From positions 1,612,001 to 1,676,000 of the forward strand of contig OY970285.1 in assembly GCA_963716005.1 (NCBI GenBank): DNA of 64,000 bases, written 5' to 3'. The DNA comes from CAVRUF01 sp963716005. Lineage in GTDB: Bacteria > Actinomycetota > Thermoleophilia > Gaiellales > Gaiellaceae. A model generated the notes under the pieces. The model was given only the letters and a program-made list of their open reading frames with translations. It did no database searches and was not told the origin of the DNA. Made by a program: the position numbers and the translations under genes. Below, in pieces: positions 1 to 8,300 of the stretch; the first letter of the stretch is position 1, and each line of letters opens with the position of its first letter.

Positions 1-132
1 GCCCGACGGCGCCGCGGCGCGTTCCTCGACCAGCGTCCCCCACGCGTTGCAAGCGGAACACCGCCCGAGCCACTTCCCGGTCGTGTACCCGCATTCCGAG
101 CATGCGTACTGGATTGCCGCCGCCTTGGCCAC
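1..132 (-). CDS. radA: RadA/Sms DNA repair protein, N-terminal 44 residues (cut by window edge)
   Basis: Only the start of the gene is present. The 44 visible residues begin VAKAAAIQYACSECGY and contain the RadA zinc finger, with two CxxC pairs (CSEC and CSAC) separated by fifteen residues, followed by the conserved NAWGTLVEE. RadA is a hexameric RecA/DnaB-like motor that acts in branch migration during recombinational repair. I chose the GTG start because it sits 7 bases after a TAGACT -10 box and directly opens the family's MAK-type N-terminus. Its position beyond clpC reproduces the clpC-radA order of Firmicutes, so disA may follow outside the window (inference). The 44 codons are free of frameshifts. 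Confidence 0.9.
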   Translation of the reverse strand, partial: MAKAAAIQYACSECGYTTGKWLGRCSACNAWGTLVEERAAAPSG

Positions 133-145
133 GACTTCGAGTCTA
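133..145 (-). promoter_or_regulatory. Leaderless promoter -10 box of radA
   Basis: On the minus strand TAGACT (140-145) is followed by seven bases and then the GTG start codon. This TANNNT-N6/7-start spacing puts the expected transcription start on the start codon itself. No Shine-Dalgarno sequence is present. No clear -35 box was recognised. Confidence 0.55.
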
Positions 146-269
146 GGCGCAAGGCATGACGGCGACCGTGCCGAATCAGTGTCCGATTGGCTTGCTATTT
201 ACACGCAGCACCTAGAAAGTTCCGGCTTACGAAAACAGTCGGTCGGAAGACCAAGAAAGGACAGGCCGC

Positions 270-965
270 ATGGAACGATTCTCGGCGCTCTCCCGCGGAA
301 CCCAGCTCATGTTCATCGGGAGCATCCTGCTCCTCATCGACAGCTTCCTGAGCTGGCAGAAGTACGACGGACCCGGTTCCGAATTCGCGGAGGAGCTCGG
401 TGTAAGCGACGAGCTGACCCGCAACGCGTGGCACGGCGTCGGCGTGATCATGGGCCTGCTCGTCATCGTCCTCATCGCGTGGCTCGTGGTGAGACTCGCG
501 GCAGCCGACGTCCAGCTGCCCGTGTCCGACGCGATGACCGGCGCGGTGCTCGGGATCCTGATTCTGATCTTCACGATCATCAAGATCCTCGCCGACAACG
601 AGTACCGCACGATCTGGGCCTGGATCGGCCTTCTACTGGCGGTGGTAATCGCCGTCGGAGCCTGGCTATCAGTCCAGGAAGCCGGCGGAATCGACAACCT
701 CAAGTCCGAGGCCACCAGCATGGGCGGGTCCGGTGGCGCTGGCGGCGGCGAGTCCGCTCCGGCCGCGACCACGCCTCCCCCGCCTCCTCCCGCTGCTCCG
801 GCAGATCCCGAGCCTCCGGCCGCTGCTCCTGAGCAGCCTGCTGCGCCCGAGCCGCCGGCTGCTGCGCCCGAGCCTCCGGCTCCTCCGGCCGCTCCGTCCG
901 AGCCGGCTCCGCACGACCATTCCGCCGAGGGACACACGCACGACGAAGAAGATCGCCCGGCCTAG
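270..965 (+). CDS. Four-helix membrane protein with Pro/Ala-rich, acidic/His C-terminal tail
   Basis: I do not recognise a named family. The 231-residue protein has four hydrophobic segments at about residues 14-28, 52-70, 89-107 and 113-132. A Gly/Ser linker follows, then a low-complexity tail from about residue 160 made of repeated PEPPAAAP-like units. The tail ends in a His/Asp/Glu-rich stretch that could bind metal (inference). The start ATG is preceded by an AAAGGA ribosome-binding site with 8-base spacing. The gene stands alone between divergent radA and convergent clpC, from which it is separated by a strong hairpin. The proline tail probably lies in the cytoplasm or wall space; topology is not decided by the sequence. 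Confidence 0.75.
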   Translation: MERFSALSRGTQLMFIGSILLLIDSFLSWQKYDGPGSEFAEELGVSDELTRNAWHGVGVIMGLLVIVLIAWLVVRLAAADVQLPVSDAMTGAVLGILILIFTIIKILADNEYRTIWAWIGLLLAVVIAVGAWLSVQEAGGIDNLKSEATSMGGSGGAGGGESAPAATTPPPPPPAAPADPEPPAAAPEQPAAPEPPAAAPEPPAPPAAPSEPAPHDHSAEGHTHDEEDRPA

Positions 966-990
966 CCGAAGCCGGCAAGAACCGCACGTC

Positions 991-1016
991 GAAAGCGGCC
1001 CTCCGGGGCCGCTTTC
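991..1016. terminator. Bidirectional hairpin terminator between membrane-protein gene and clpC
   Basis: A perfect 11-bp stem, GAAAGCGGCCC (991-1001) against GGGCCGCTTTC (1006-1016), encloses the loop TCCG. The arms end in a short A-run on one side and T-run on the other, so the hairpin can serve both convergent transcripts. Confidence 0.8.
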
Positions 1017-1031
1017 TCTATCTAGAGGCGA

Positions 1032-3563
1032 TTACCCCTCGTCGCCGGAGTGGTCGTCGTCGCCGGAGTCCTCGGGCTTCTCGGCGGGGACGGTGACCTT
1101 CTCGCGCTGCTCGGGCTCCGGGCCCTGGATGACCGTGATCTCGACTTCGTCCGTGCCGGACTTGCGGTCGACCAGGATCGTCGAGCCGGGCTTGAGCGAT
1201 CGCCCGAGGACGAAGTCGGCGAGCGGATCCTCGATGTGGCGCTGGATCGCGCGGCGCAGCGGCCGGGCGCCCATCGCCGGGTCGTAGCCCTTCTCGACGA
1301 GGAGCTGCTTCGCGTCGTCGGTCAGCTCGATCGCGGTCTCGTGCTCGACCATCTGGTCGCGCAGCCGCTTGAGCATGAGGTCGACGATCGTCGTGATCTC
1401 TTCCTTCGAAAGCTTGTGGAAGACGATGACCTCGTCGATGCGGTTGAGGAGCTCGGGGCGGAAGACCTTCTTCAGCTCGCCCATGATCCGCGACTTCATC
1501 TCGTCGTAGGTGAGGCCCGTCTCGTCGCCGATGCCGAAGCCGAGCGACTGGTTCTTCGAGATCGTGGCCGCGCCGATGTTCGACGTCATGATCACGATCG
1601 TGTTCCGGAAGTCGACCTTGCGGCCCTGGGCGTCCGTGAGCTTCCCGTCCTCGAGGATCTGGAGCAGGATGTTGAACACGTCCGGGTGCGCCTTCTCGAC
1701 CTCGTCGAGCAGGACGACCGAGTACGGCTTGCGGCGCACGGCCTCGGTGAGCTGGCCGCCCTCGTCGTAGCCGATGTAGCCGGGCGGCGAGCCGACGAGC
1801 CGGGACACGGAGTGCTTCTCCATGTACTCCGACATGTCCACCTGGATCATCGCGTCCTCGTCGCCGAAGAGGAACTCGGCGAGCGTGCGCGCCAGCTCGG
1901 TCTTCCCGACGCCCGAGGGGCCGAGGAAGATGAACGAGCCGGTCGGGCGCTTCGGGTCCTTGATGCCGGCGCGGGCGCGGCGGATCGACTTGGAGACGGC
2001 GACGATCGCCTCCTCCTGGCCGATCACGCGCTTGTGCAGCTCGTTCTCCATCTTGATGAGCTTCTGCGACTCGGCCTCGGTGAGCTTGAAGACCGGGATG
2101 CCCGTCCACATGGAGACGATGTCGGCGATCTCCTCCTCGCCGATCTCGGGCTGCTCGACCTCTTCGGACGAGCGCCACTTCTCCTCGAGGTCGCGGCGCT
2201 TCTGCGTGAGCTTGCGCTCCTTGTCGCGCAGGTTCGCGGCCTTCTCGAACTCCTGGTCCTCGATCGCCTTCTCCTTCTCCTCGCGCACGCGCTCGATCTC
2301 TTCCTCGAGCTCGCGGTAGCGCGGCGGAGCGGTCATCGTCTTGATGCGCATGCGGGACGCGGCCTCGTCGACCAGGTCGATGGCCTTGTCCGGCAGGTGG
2401 CGGTCCTGGATGTAGCGGTCGGCCAGGGCTGCGGCCGCCGCGAGGGCGTCGTCGGTGATCGTGCAGCGGTGGTGCGCCTCGTAGCGGTCGCGCAGGCCGC
2501 GCAGGATCTGGACGGTGTCGTCCACCGACGGCTCGTCCACCTTGATCTGCTGGAAGCGCCGCTCGAGGGCGGCGTCGCGCTCGAGGTACTTGCGGTACTC
2601 GTCGAGCGTCGTCGCGCCGATCGTCTGGAGCTCGCCGCGGGCCAGCGCCGGCTTCAGGATCGAGGCCGCGTCGATGGCGCCCTCGGCCGCGCCCGCGCCG
2701 ACGAGATTGTGGAGCTCGTCGATGAACAGGACGATGTCGCCGCGCTGGGTGATCTCCTTCATGACCTTCTTCAGGCGCTCCTCGAACTCACCGCGGTACT
2801 TCGAGCCCGCGACCAAAGCAGCGAGGTCGAGCGTGTAGATCTGCTTGCCCTTCAGGAGCTCGGGTACCTGGTTCGTCGCGATGCGGGCGGCGAGTCCCTC
2901 GACGACGGCGGTCTTGCCGACGCCCGGCTCGCCGATCAGCACCGGGTTGTTCTTCGTGCGCCGCGACAGGATCTGCATGACGCGCTCGATCTCCGTCTGG
3001 CGGCCGACGACCGGGTCGAGCTTGCCCTCGGAGGCGAGCTTCGTCAGGTTGCGGCCGAACTGGTCGAGGAGCTTGGAGCTCTTCGTCTTCTCGCCGGGCG
3101 CGCCGCTCGAGCCGGACTGGCGCCGGCCGGGGCCGGAGAGCATCCGGATGATCTCGTTGCGAATCTTTTCCGCATCCGCGTCGAAGTCGAGCAGGATGCG
3201 GGCCGCGACACCCTCGTTCTCGCGCACGAGGCCGAGGAGGATGTGCTCCGTTCCGATGTAGTTGTGGCCCAGCGACAGGGCCTCGCGCAGCGCCAGCTCG
3301 AGCACCTTCTTGGCGCGCGGCGTGAATGGAATCTGGCCGGTGGTGACCTCGTCGCCCTGCCCGACGATCCGGGCGACCTGGGCGCGGACTTCCTCCACCG
3401 TGATGTCGAGACTTTCGAGGACCCGCGCGGCGAGCCCCTCCTCCTCGCGGAGGAGTCCGAGCAGGATGTGCTCGGTCCCGATGTAGTTGTGCTTCAGGGC
3501 GCGCGCCTCGTCCTGGGCGAGAACGACGACCTGCCGTGCGCGTTCAGTGAATCGTTCGAACAA
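1032..3563 (-). CDS. clpC: ATP-dependent Clp protease ATPase subunit ClpC
   Basis: ClpC is a HSP100 unfoldase that threads substrates into ClpP. The 843-residue frame is intact. It has two Clp_N repeats (each with NYIGTEHILLGL) in residues 1-145, and a first AAA module with Walker A GEPGVGKT at 211-218. A UVR-like coiled-coil middle domain (EFEKAANLRDKERKL) and a second AAA module with GPSGVGKT and the arginine-finger region follow, then an acidic C-terminal tail. The family start FERFTERARQ is only available at a TTG codon, preceded by GGAAGGGG at 9-base spacing; longer frames upstream have no ClpC homology. No ctsR/mcsAB genes adjoin it, unlike Bacillus, so regulation must differ. Neighbours lysS and radA keep the classical order. 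Confidence 0.97.
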   Translation of the reverse strand: MFERFTERARQVVVLAQDEARALKHNYIGTEHILLGLLREEEGLAARVLESLDITVEEVRAQVARIVGQGDEVTTGQIPFTPRAKKVLELALREALSLGHNYIGTEHILLGLVRENEGVAARILLDFDADAEKIRNEIIRMLSGPGRRQSGSSGAPGEKTKSSKLLDQFGRNLTKLASEGKLDPVVGRQTEIERVMQILSRRTKNNPVLIGEPGVGKTAVVEGLAARIATNQVPELLKGKQIYTLDLAALVAGSKYRGEFEERLKKVMKEITQRGDIVLFIDELHNLVGAGAAEGAIDAASILKPALARGELQTIGATTLDEYRKYLERDAALERRFQQIKVDEPSVDDTVQILRGLRDRYEAHHRCTITDDALAAAAALADRYIQDRHLPDKAIDLVDEAASRMRIKTMTAPPRYRELEEEIERVREEKEKAIEDQEFEKAANLRDKERKLTQKRRDLEEKWRSSEEVEQPEIGEEEIADIVSMWTGIPVFKLTEAESQKLIKMENELHKRVIGQEEAIVAVSKSIRRARAGIKDPKRPTGSFIFLGPSGVGKTELARTLAEFLFGDEDAMIQVDMSEYMEKHSVSRLVGSPPGYIGYDEGGQLTEAVRRKPYSVVLLDEVEKAHPDVFNILLQILEDGKLTDAQGRKVDFRNTIVIMTSNIGAATISKNQSLGFGIGDETGLTYDEMKSRIMGELKKVFRPELLNRIDEVIVFHKLSKEEITTIVDLMLKRLRDQMVEHETAIELTDDAKQLLVEKGYDPAMGARPLRRAIQRHIEDPLADFVLGRSLKPGSTILVDRKSGTDEVEITVIQGPEPEQREKVTVPAEKPEDSGDDDHSGDEG

Positions 3564-3647
3564 CGCCTCAATCCCCTTCCGGTCGTACCGCGAGAACCCA
3601 TGGTACCGAAGTGGTCGGGAGGTAACGAGCGCCCATGGAACCTCTAT

Positions 3648-3662
3648 CGGCCGTAACGGCCG
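3648..3662 (-). promoter_or_regulatory. 15-bp palindrome in putative clpC promoter spacer
   Basis: CGGCCGT-A-ACGGCCG is a perfect palindrome 85 bases upstream of the clpC TTG. On the minus strand it lies in the 17-base spacer between TTGGTT (-35-like) and GATAGA (-10-like), a classic repressor position. It is not the ClgR box known from other actinobacteria. The promoter assignment is tentative. Confidence 0.35.
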
Positions 3663-3683
3663 GTTAACCAAGACCAAATTTAC

Positions 3684-3695
3684 TAGGGTCGCCTC
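3684..3695 (+). promoter_or_regulatory. Leaderless promoter -10 box of the DNA glycosylase gene
   Basis: TAGGGT (3684-3689) is followed by exactly six bases and the ATG start, so transcription should begin at the start codon. There is no ribosome-binding site. Confidence 0.55.
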
Positions 3696-4505
3696 ATGGC
3701 GGTGGAGACGACGATCGAGCCCCGTCCGCCCTACTCCCTCGCCCAGTGCGCACGCCACCGAAGCGACGCCACGCGGGTGTTTCGGGACGGAATCCTGACG
3801 CTCGCGTACGAAGTCGACGGCGCGCCGGTCACCGCCCGTGTGTGGCAGCGGACGGACGGGAAGCTCGAGGCGCGCATCGACGGGGCGAAGGCCGCGGTCG
3901 AGCCGCTGCGCTTCATGCTCGCGGCCGACGACTCGCACGCGCCGTTCGTCGAGGAGTTCCGGGACGATCCGCTCGTCGGGCCGGCGATCCGCCTGCGCAA
4001 GGGGATGCGGCCGCTCCGCGTCGCCACGGTGACGCATTCGCTCCTCAAGGCGCTCTGCGGCCAGCTGATCCAGGCGAGCGCGGCACGGCGGCTCGAGCGG
4101 CGCCTCCTGGCCGTCTCCGCGGAGAAGCACAACGGGCTGCGGCTGCCGCCGACGCGGGAGACGTTCGCCCGCTACGCGCCGGCCGAGCTTGCGCGCCACG
4201 GGCTCGCCGCGCGCAAGGCGGCCACGCTCGTACGGCTCTCGCGCGACATCGATCTCGAGCGGCTGAAGAGCGCGCCTGCCGCGCCGGACCGGATCGAACG
4301 CGAGCGCGGCCTCGGGCCCTGGTCGGCCGGCGTCATCTCGCTCTACGGGCTCGGCCGCTTCGACCACGGGCTCGTCGGAGACCTCGGGCTCATCCGGCTC
4401 TGCTCACGCCTCTCGGGCGCGCCTGCGACGGTCGAGGACACGCGGCAGCTCCTCGCGCCGTACGGCGAATGGGCGGGACTGGCGAGCGAGTACTTGCTGG
4501 CCTAG
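3696..4505 (+). CDS. DNA-3-methyladenine glycosylase II (AlkA-type HhH-GPD protein)
   Basis: This 269-residue protein probably excises alkylated bases in base-excision repair. The C-terminal half carries the helix-hairpin-helix GPD signature: a hairpin around LARHGLAARKAATLVRLSR, then ERGLGPWSAGVISLYGLGR, and the catalytic Asp in VGDLGLIRL. The N-terminal part resembles the AlkA_N domain and lacks an iron-sulfur cluster motif, which separates it from Nth/MutY. The frame is intact and starts with ATG at a leaderless promoter. Its TAG stop shares a CTAG tetranucleotide with the stop of the opposing secreted-protein gene. Substrate range cannot be told from the sequence. Confidence 0.85.
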   Translation: MAVETTIEPRPPYSLAQCARHRSDATRVFRDGILTLAYEVDGAPVTARVWQRTDGKLEARIDGAKAAVEPLRFMLAADDSHAPFVEEFRDDPLVGPAIRLRKGMRPLRVATVTHSLLKALCGQLIQASAARRLERRLLAVSAEKHNGLRLPPTRETFARYAPAELARHGLAARKAATLVRLSRDIDLERLKSAPAAPDRIERERGLGPWSAGVISLYGLGRFDHGLVGDLGLIRLCSRLSGAPATVEDTRQLLAPYGEWAGLASEYLLA

Positions 4506-5182
4506 ATGGCGCCGCGGGCGGTGAAGCCGCCGTTCACGCGGGTGACGCGGTAGCCCGTGTCCTCGAGCTTCATCGCGTTGCGCATGAGCCGCCAGCCGCG
4601 GTTCGGGCGCGTGGCGAACGCGACGCGCGAGAAGCGGTAGGCGAAGCTGTTGCAGCGGCCCGAGTCGGCATTCCAGCTCTCCGCCGTCGCGACGGGCTCC
4701 CAGGCGCCGTGGCTTCCGGGCAGGTGGATCGGCTTGGAGACGGTCTTGCCGTCGACCCAGACGCGCCACCAGTTCTTGCGGCCGCGCATCTCGGCGACGC
4801 CGACGCTGTGGGTCTCGCCGGGCTCGACCTTCATGACGGCCTTGTACGTCGGGTACCCGTGCGGGCGCGTGACCTCGTAGTACAGGGTGCTGTCTTCCCA
4901 GGAGTAACCGCTGTAGCCGACCTGGATCCACTCGGTCGTGCCGTTCGGGCCGAGACCCACTCCGCCGACGCCGACCCAGCCGGCGACGTGGCCGTTGCGG
5001 ACTTCGGGATCCTTGACGACGGTGAGATTCGTGCGGACGCCGTGGGACGTGTGCGCGCCGATGAGGCCCGCGTAGGAGTACGACTTCGAGCAGTGCGTGC
5101 GCGCAGCCGCGGCGCCGGACGCGAAGAGCGCGCCCAGGGCGATGACGGCGACGAACGCTGCGATGAGGCGCCTCCCGTTCAC
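4502..5182 (-). CDS. Secreted protein of unknown function
   Basis: The 226-residue product starts with a clear Sec signal peptide: MNGRRL, a hydrophobic core to about residue 22, then an AAA-ART cleavage zone. The mature part is rich in Trp, Tyr and Gly with no residual membrane segment, and has a central WIQVGYSGYSWEDSTLYYEV stretch that suggests an all-beta carbohydrate- or wall-binding fold (inference only). Two cysteines are spaced widely. I recognise no catalytic motif or family. The GTG start is chosen for the signal peptide. It lies downstream of the SdrD-like gene on the same strand, behind a strong terminator, so it is probably transcribed separately. Confidence 0.75.
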   Translation of the reverse strand: MNGRRLIAAFVAVIALGALFASGAAAARTHCSKSYSYAGLIGAHTSHGVRTNLTVVKDPEVRNGHVAGWVGVGGVGLGPNGTTEWIQVGYSGYSWEDSTLYYEVTRPHGYPTYKAVMKVEPGETHSVGVAEMRGRKNWWRVWVDGKTVSKPIHLPGSHGAWEPVATAESWNADSGRCNSFAYRFSRVAFATRPNRGWRLMRNAMKLEDTGYRVTRVNGGFTARGAI

Positions 5183-5296
5183 GCCGTTGGCATCGGCGCG
5201 CGGAGACCGGTGTCCGCTCCCTCACGGGAGGGCTCAAGCCGCCAAGATCGAGTGACCCTCGTTCGAGGGACGAGTTACTCAAATCGAGTGACAACG

Positions 5297-5329
5297 CGCC
5301 GACGCCCCGGGATTTCCGGGGCGTCGGCG
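5297..5329 (-). terminator. Strong hairpin terminator after the SdrD-like gene
   Basis: A perfect 14-bp stem, CGCCGACGCCCCGG (5297-5310) with its complement at 5316-5329, has a 5-base loop and lies 22 bases past the stop codon. There is only a weak T-run, as is usual in high-GC actinobacteria. Confidence 0.8.
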
Positions 5330-5350
5330 GTCGTACCTATCTAGGAGGAC

Positions 5351-8300
5351 CTACTTGTTCTTGTTCTCGTCGCGCCCGGTCAGCGGCGGCCGGAACGGGC
5401 CGCGGACCGCGATCTGCGCCTTGCACCGCTGCGAGCCCACGACCCGGAAGCGGATGATGCCGACCTTCTTGGGCGTGATCGTCACGGTCGCGACGCCGTT
5501 CTTGTCCGTCCGTGCCATCGTCTTCACGCCGGCGCCCTGAACGAGCACCTTCTCGTTCTTCATGCCCTTGCCGTGCTGGTCGCGGCACGTGGCCTTGATG
5601 GTGACCTTGCGGCCGATGAAGGCCTGGTGCCGGTTCAGCTTGAGCGACCGGCAGACTCGCGGCGGCTCGAAGGGCTGACGCCAGTTGCCGAAGTCGTTGT
5701 TCGCCTCGACCTGGCCCGACGTGAGGCTGATCGCGTACCCGCCCGGAGCGAGCCCGGCGATCGCCACACACTTCGTGTTCGCGGGCAGGGACTGCGTCCA
5801 GCCGCCCTGGAGGACCTCGCAGACCACGTACTTGCCCGGGTTCAGCGAGAGCGAGTACGTTCCCGCCGCTCCGGTCGTGGCCGAGGCCGCGATCGTCGAC
5901 TCGCCCGCCTGGAGCACGCCGTCGCCGCTCGTGTCGGCGTACGCCCGGATGACCCAGCCCGAGAGAACGGGCTCACCCTGGTCGCGGACGCCGTTGCGGT
6001 TGATGTCCTCGAACTTCAGGCCCGACTTCGTCGCCTTGCGGTAGTTCCCGAAGTCGTTGCCCGAGTCGACCTGGCCGCCGGCGAGGTCGATCGCCCAGCC
6101 GGAGCCGTTGCCGCAGTTGCCGCCGGTCGGATAGGACTGCGTCCAGCCGACCTGCTGCGCCTCGCAGACGACGTACTTGCCGGGCTTCAGGCTCAGCGAG
6201 TACGTGCCGTCCTCGCCCGTCGTTGCCTGGGCGCCGAGGACGTTCTCGTCGTTGTCGCGGATGCCGTTCCCGTTCGCATCGACGAAGGCGAAGATCTGCC
6301 AGCCGGGAAGGCCGGGCTCGCCCGCGTCCTTCACGCCGTTGGCGTTCAGGTCGTGGAACTTCATGCCCGTCTTCGTGGCCTGCTGGAAGTTGCCGAAGTC
6401 GTTGCCGGAGTCGAGCTGGCCCGACGTGAGCGTGATCGCCCAGCCGCCCTGGCCCGTTCCGCAGACGTTGTTCGCCGGGAAGGACTGCGTCCAGCCGGCC
6501 TGCTGCGTCTCGCAGACGAGGTAGCGGCCCGGGTCGAGGCTGAGCGAGTACGTCCCGCCCTGGCCCGTCACCGCGGAGGCCGCGACCGTGTTCTCGCCGG
6601 CGTCGCGAAGGCCGTTGCCGTTCGCGTCGACGTACGCCGTAGATCGTCCAGCCCGCGAGTCCGGGCTCGGCCTCGTCCTTCACGCCGTCCATGTCGAGGT
6701 CGTTGAACTTCATGCCCGTCTTCGTGGCCTTCTGCCAGTTGCCGAAGTCGTTGCCGGAGTCGAGCTCGCCCGAGGCGAGGTTGATGCCCCAGCCGCCGGC
6801 GCCGGCACCGCAGGCCGCGTTCGCCGGGAAGGACTGCGTCCAACCCGCCTGCTGCGTCTCGCAGACCACGTAGCGGCCCGGGTTGAGGCTCAGGCTGTAC
6901 GTGCCGCCTGCGCCGGTCACCTGGGTCGCCCCGACGGTGTTCTCACCCGCGTCGCGGATGCCGTTCGCATTCGCATCGGCGTAGGCCGTGATCGTCCAGC
7001 CGGGAAGGCCGGGCTCGCCCGCGTCCTTGACACCGTCGGCGTCGAGGTCGTGGAACTTCATGCCGGTCTTCGTGGCCTTCTGCCAGTTGCCGAAGTCGTT
7101 GCCCGAGTCGAGCTCGCCCGAGGCCAGGGTGATGCCCCAGCCGCCGAGGCCCGCACCGCAGGCGCTGTTCGCCGGGAAGGACTGCGTCCAGCCGGCCTGC
7201 TGCGTCTCGCAGACGATGTACTTGCCGGGCGCGAGGCTCAGCGAGTACGTGCCGCCCGCACCGGTGACCGCGGAGGCCGCAACGGTGTTCTCACCCGCGT
7301 CGCGGATGCCGTTGCCGTTCGCGTCGGCGTAGGCGGTGATCGTCCAGCCGGGAAGTCCGGGCTCGCCCGCGTCCTTCGCGCCGTTGGCGTTCAGGTCGTG
7401 GAACTTCATGCCCGTCTTGGTCGCGTTCTGCCAGTTGCCGAAGTCGTTGTCCGCGTCGATCTCGGCCGAGGCGAGCGTGATCGCCCAGCCGCCCGGAGCA
7501 AGACCGGCGATGGCCGTGCACTTCGTGTTCGCCGGGAGGGACTGCGTCCAACCGGCCTGCGCGACCTCGCAGACCACGTACTTGCCGGGATTGAGGCTCA
7601 GCGAGTACGTCCCGCCCGCACCGGTTGTGGCCGATGCGGCGATCGTGGTCTCGCCCGCCTGGAGCGTCCCGTCGCCGTTCGTGTCGGCGTAGGCGCGGAT
7701 GACCCAGCCTGCGAGGCCCGGCTCACCCTGGTCCTTGACGCCGTTCGTGTTCAGGTCGTTGAACTTCATCCCCGACTTGGTCGCCTTCTGGTAGTTGCCG
7801 AAGTCGTTGTCGGAGTCGAGCTGGCCCGACGTCAGCGTGATCGCCCAGCCGCCCAGGCCCGCACCGCACACGTTGTTGGCGGGGAAGGACTGGAACCAGT
7901 TCGCCTGGAGCGTCTCGCAGACGAGGTACTTGCCGGGGTTCAGGCTCAGGCTGTACGTGCCGCCCGCGCCCGTCACCTGGGTCGCCGCGACGGTGTTCTC
8001 ACCCGCGTCGCGGAGGCCGTTGCCGTTCGCATCGGCGTACGCGGTGATCGTCCAGCCCGCGAGGCCCGGCTCGCCCGCGTCCTTGACACCGTCGGCGTCG
8101 AGGTCGTGGAACTTCATGCCGGTCTTCGTGGCCTTCTGCCAGTTGCCGAAGTCGTTGCCCGTGTCGTGGTCGCCTGGGGCGAGGGTGATCCCCCAGCCGC
8201 CGAAGCCGGCACACGCCACGTTCGCCGGGTAGGACTGCGTCCAGCCGGCCTGCTGCGTCTCGCAGACGATGTACTTGCCTGCGATGAGTGACATCGAGTA

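Noticed and set aside
3564..4367. Apparent 268-residue N-terminal extension of clpC
   Set aside because: The extension is an open frame antisense to the DNA glycosylase gene with no ClpC similarity. The TTG at 3563 with a good ribosome-binding site gives the normal ClpC start.
5183..5296. A cyclic-di-nucleotide riboswitch before the secreted-protein gene
   Set aside because: There are small hairpins and a direct repeat but no conserved riboswitch core.
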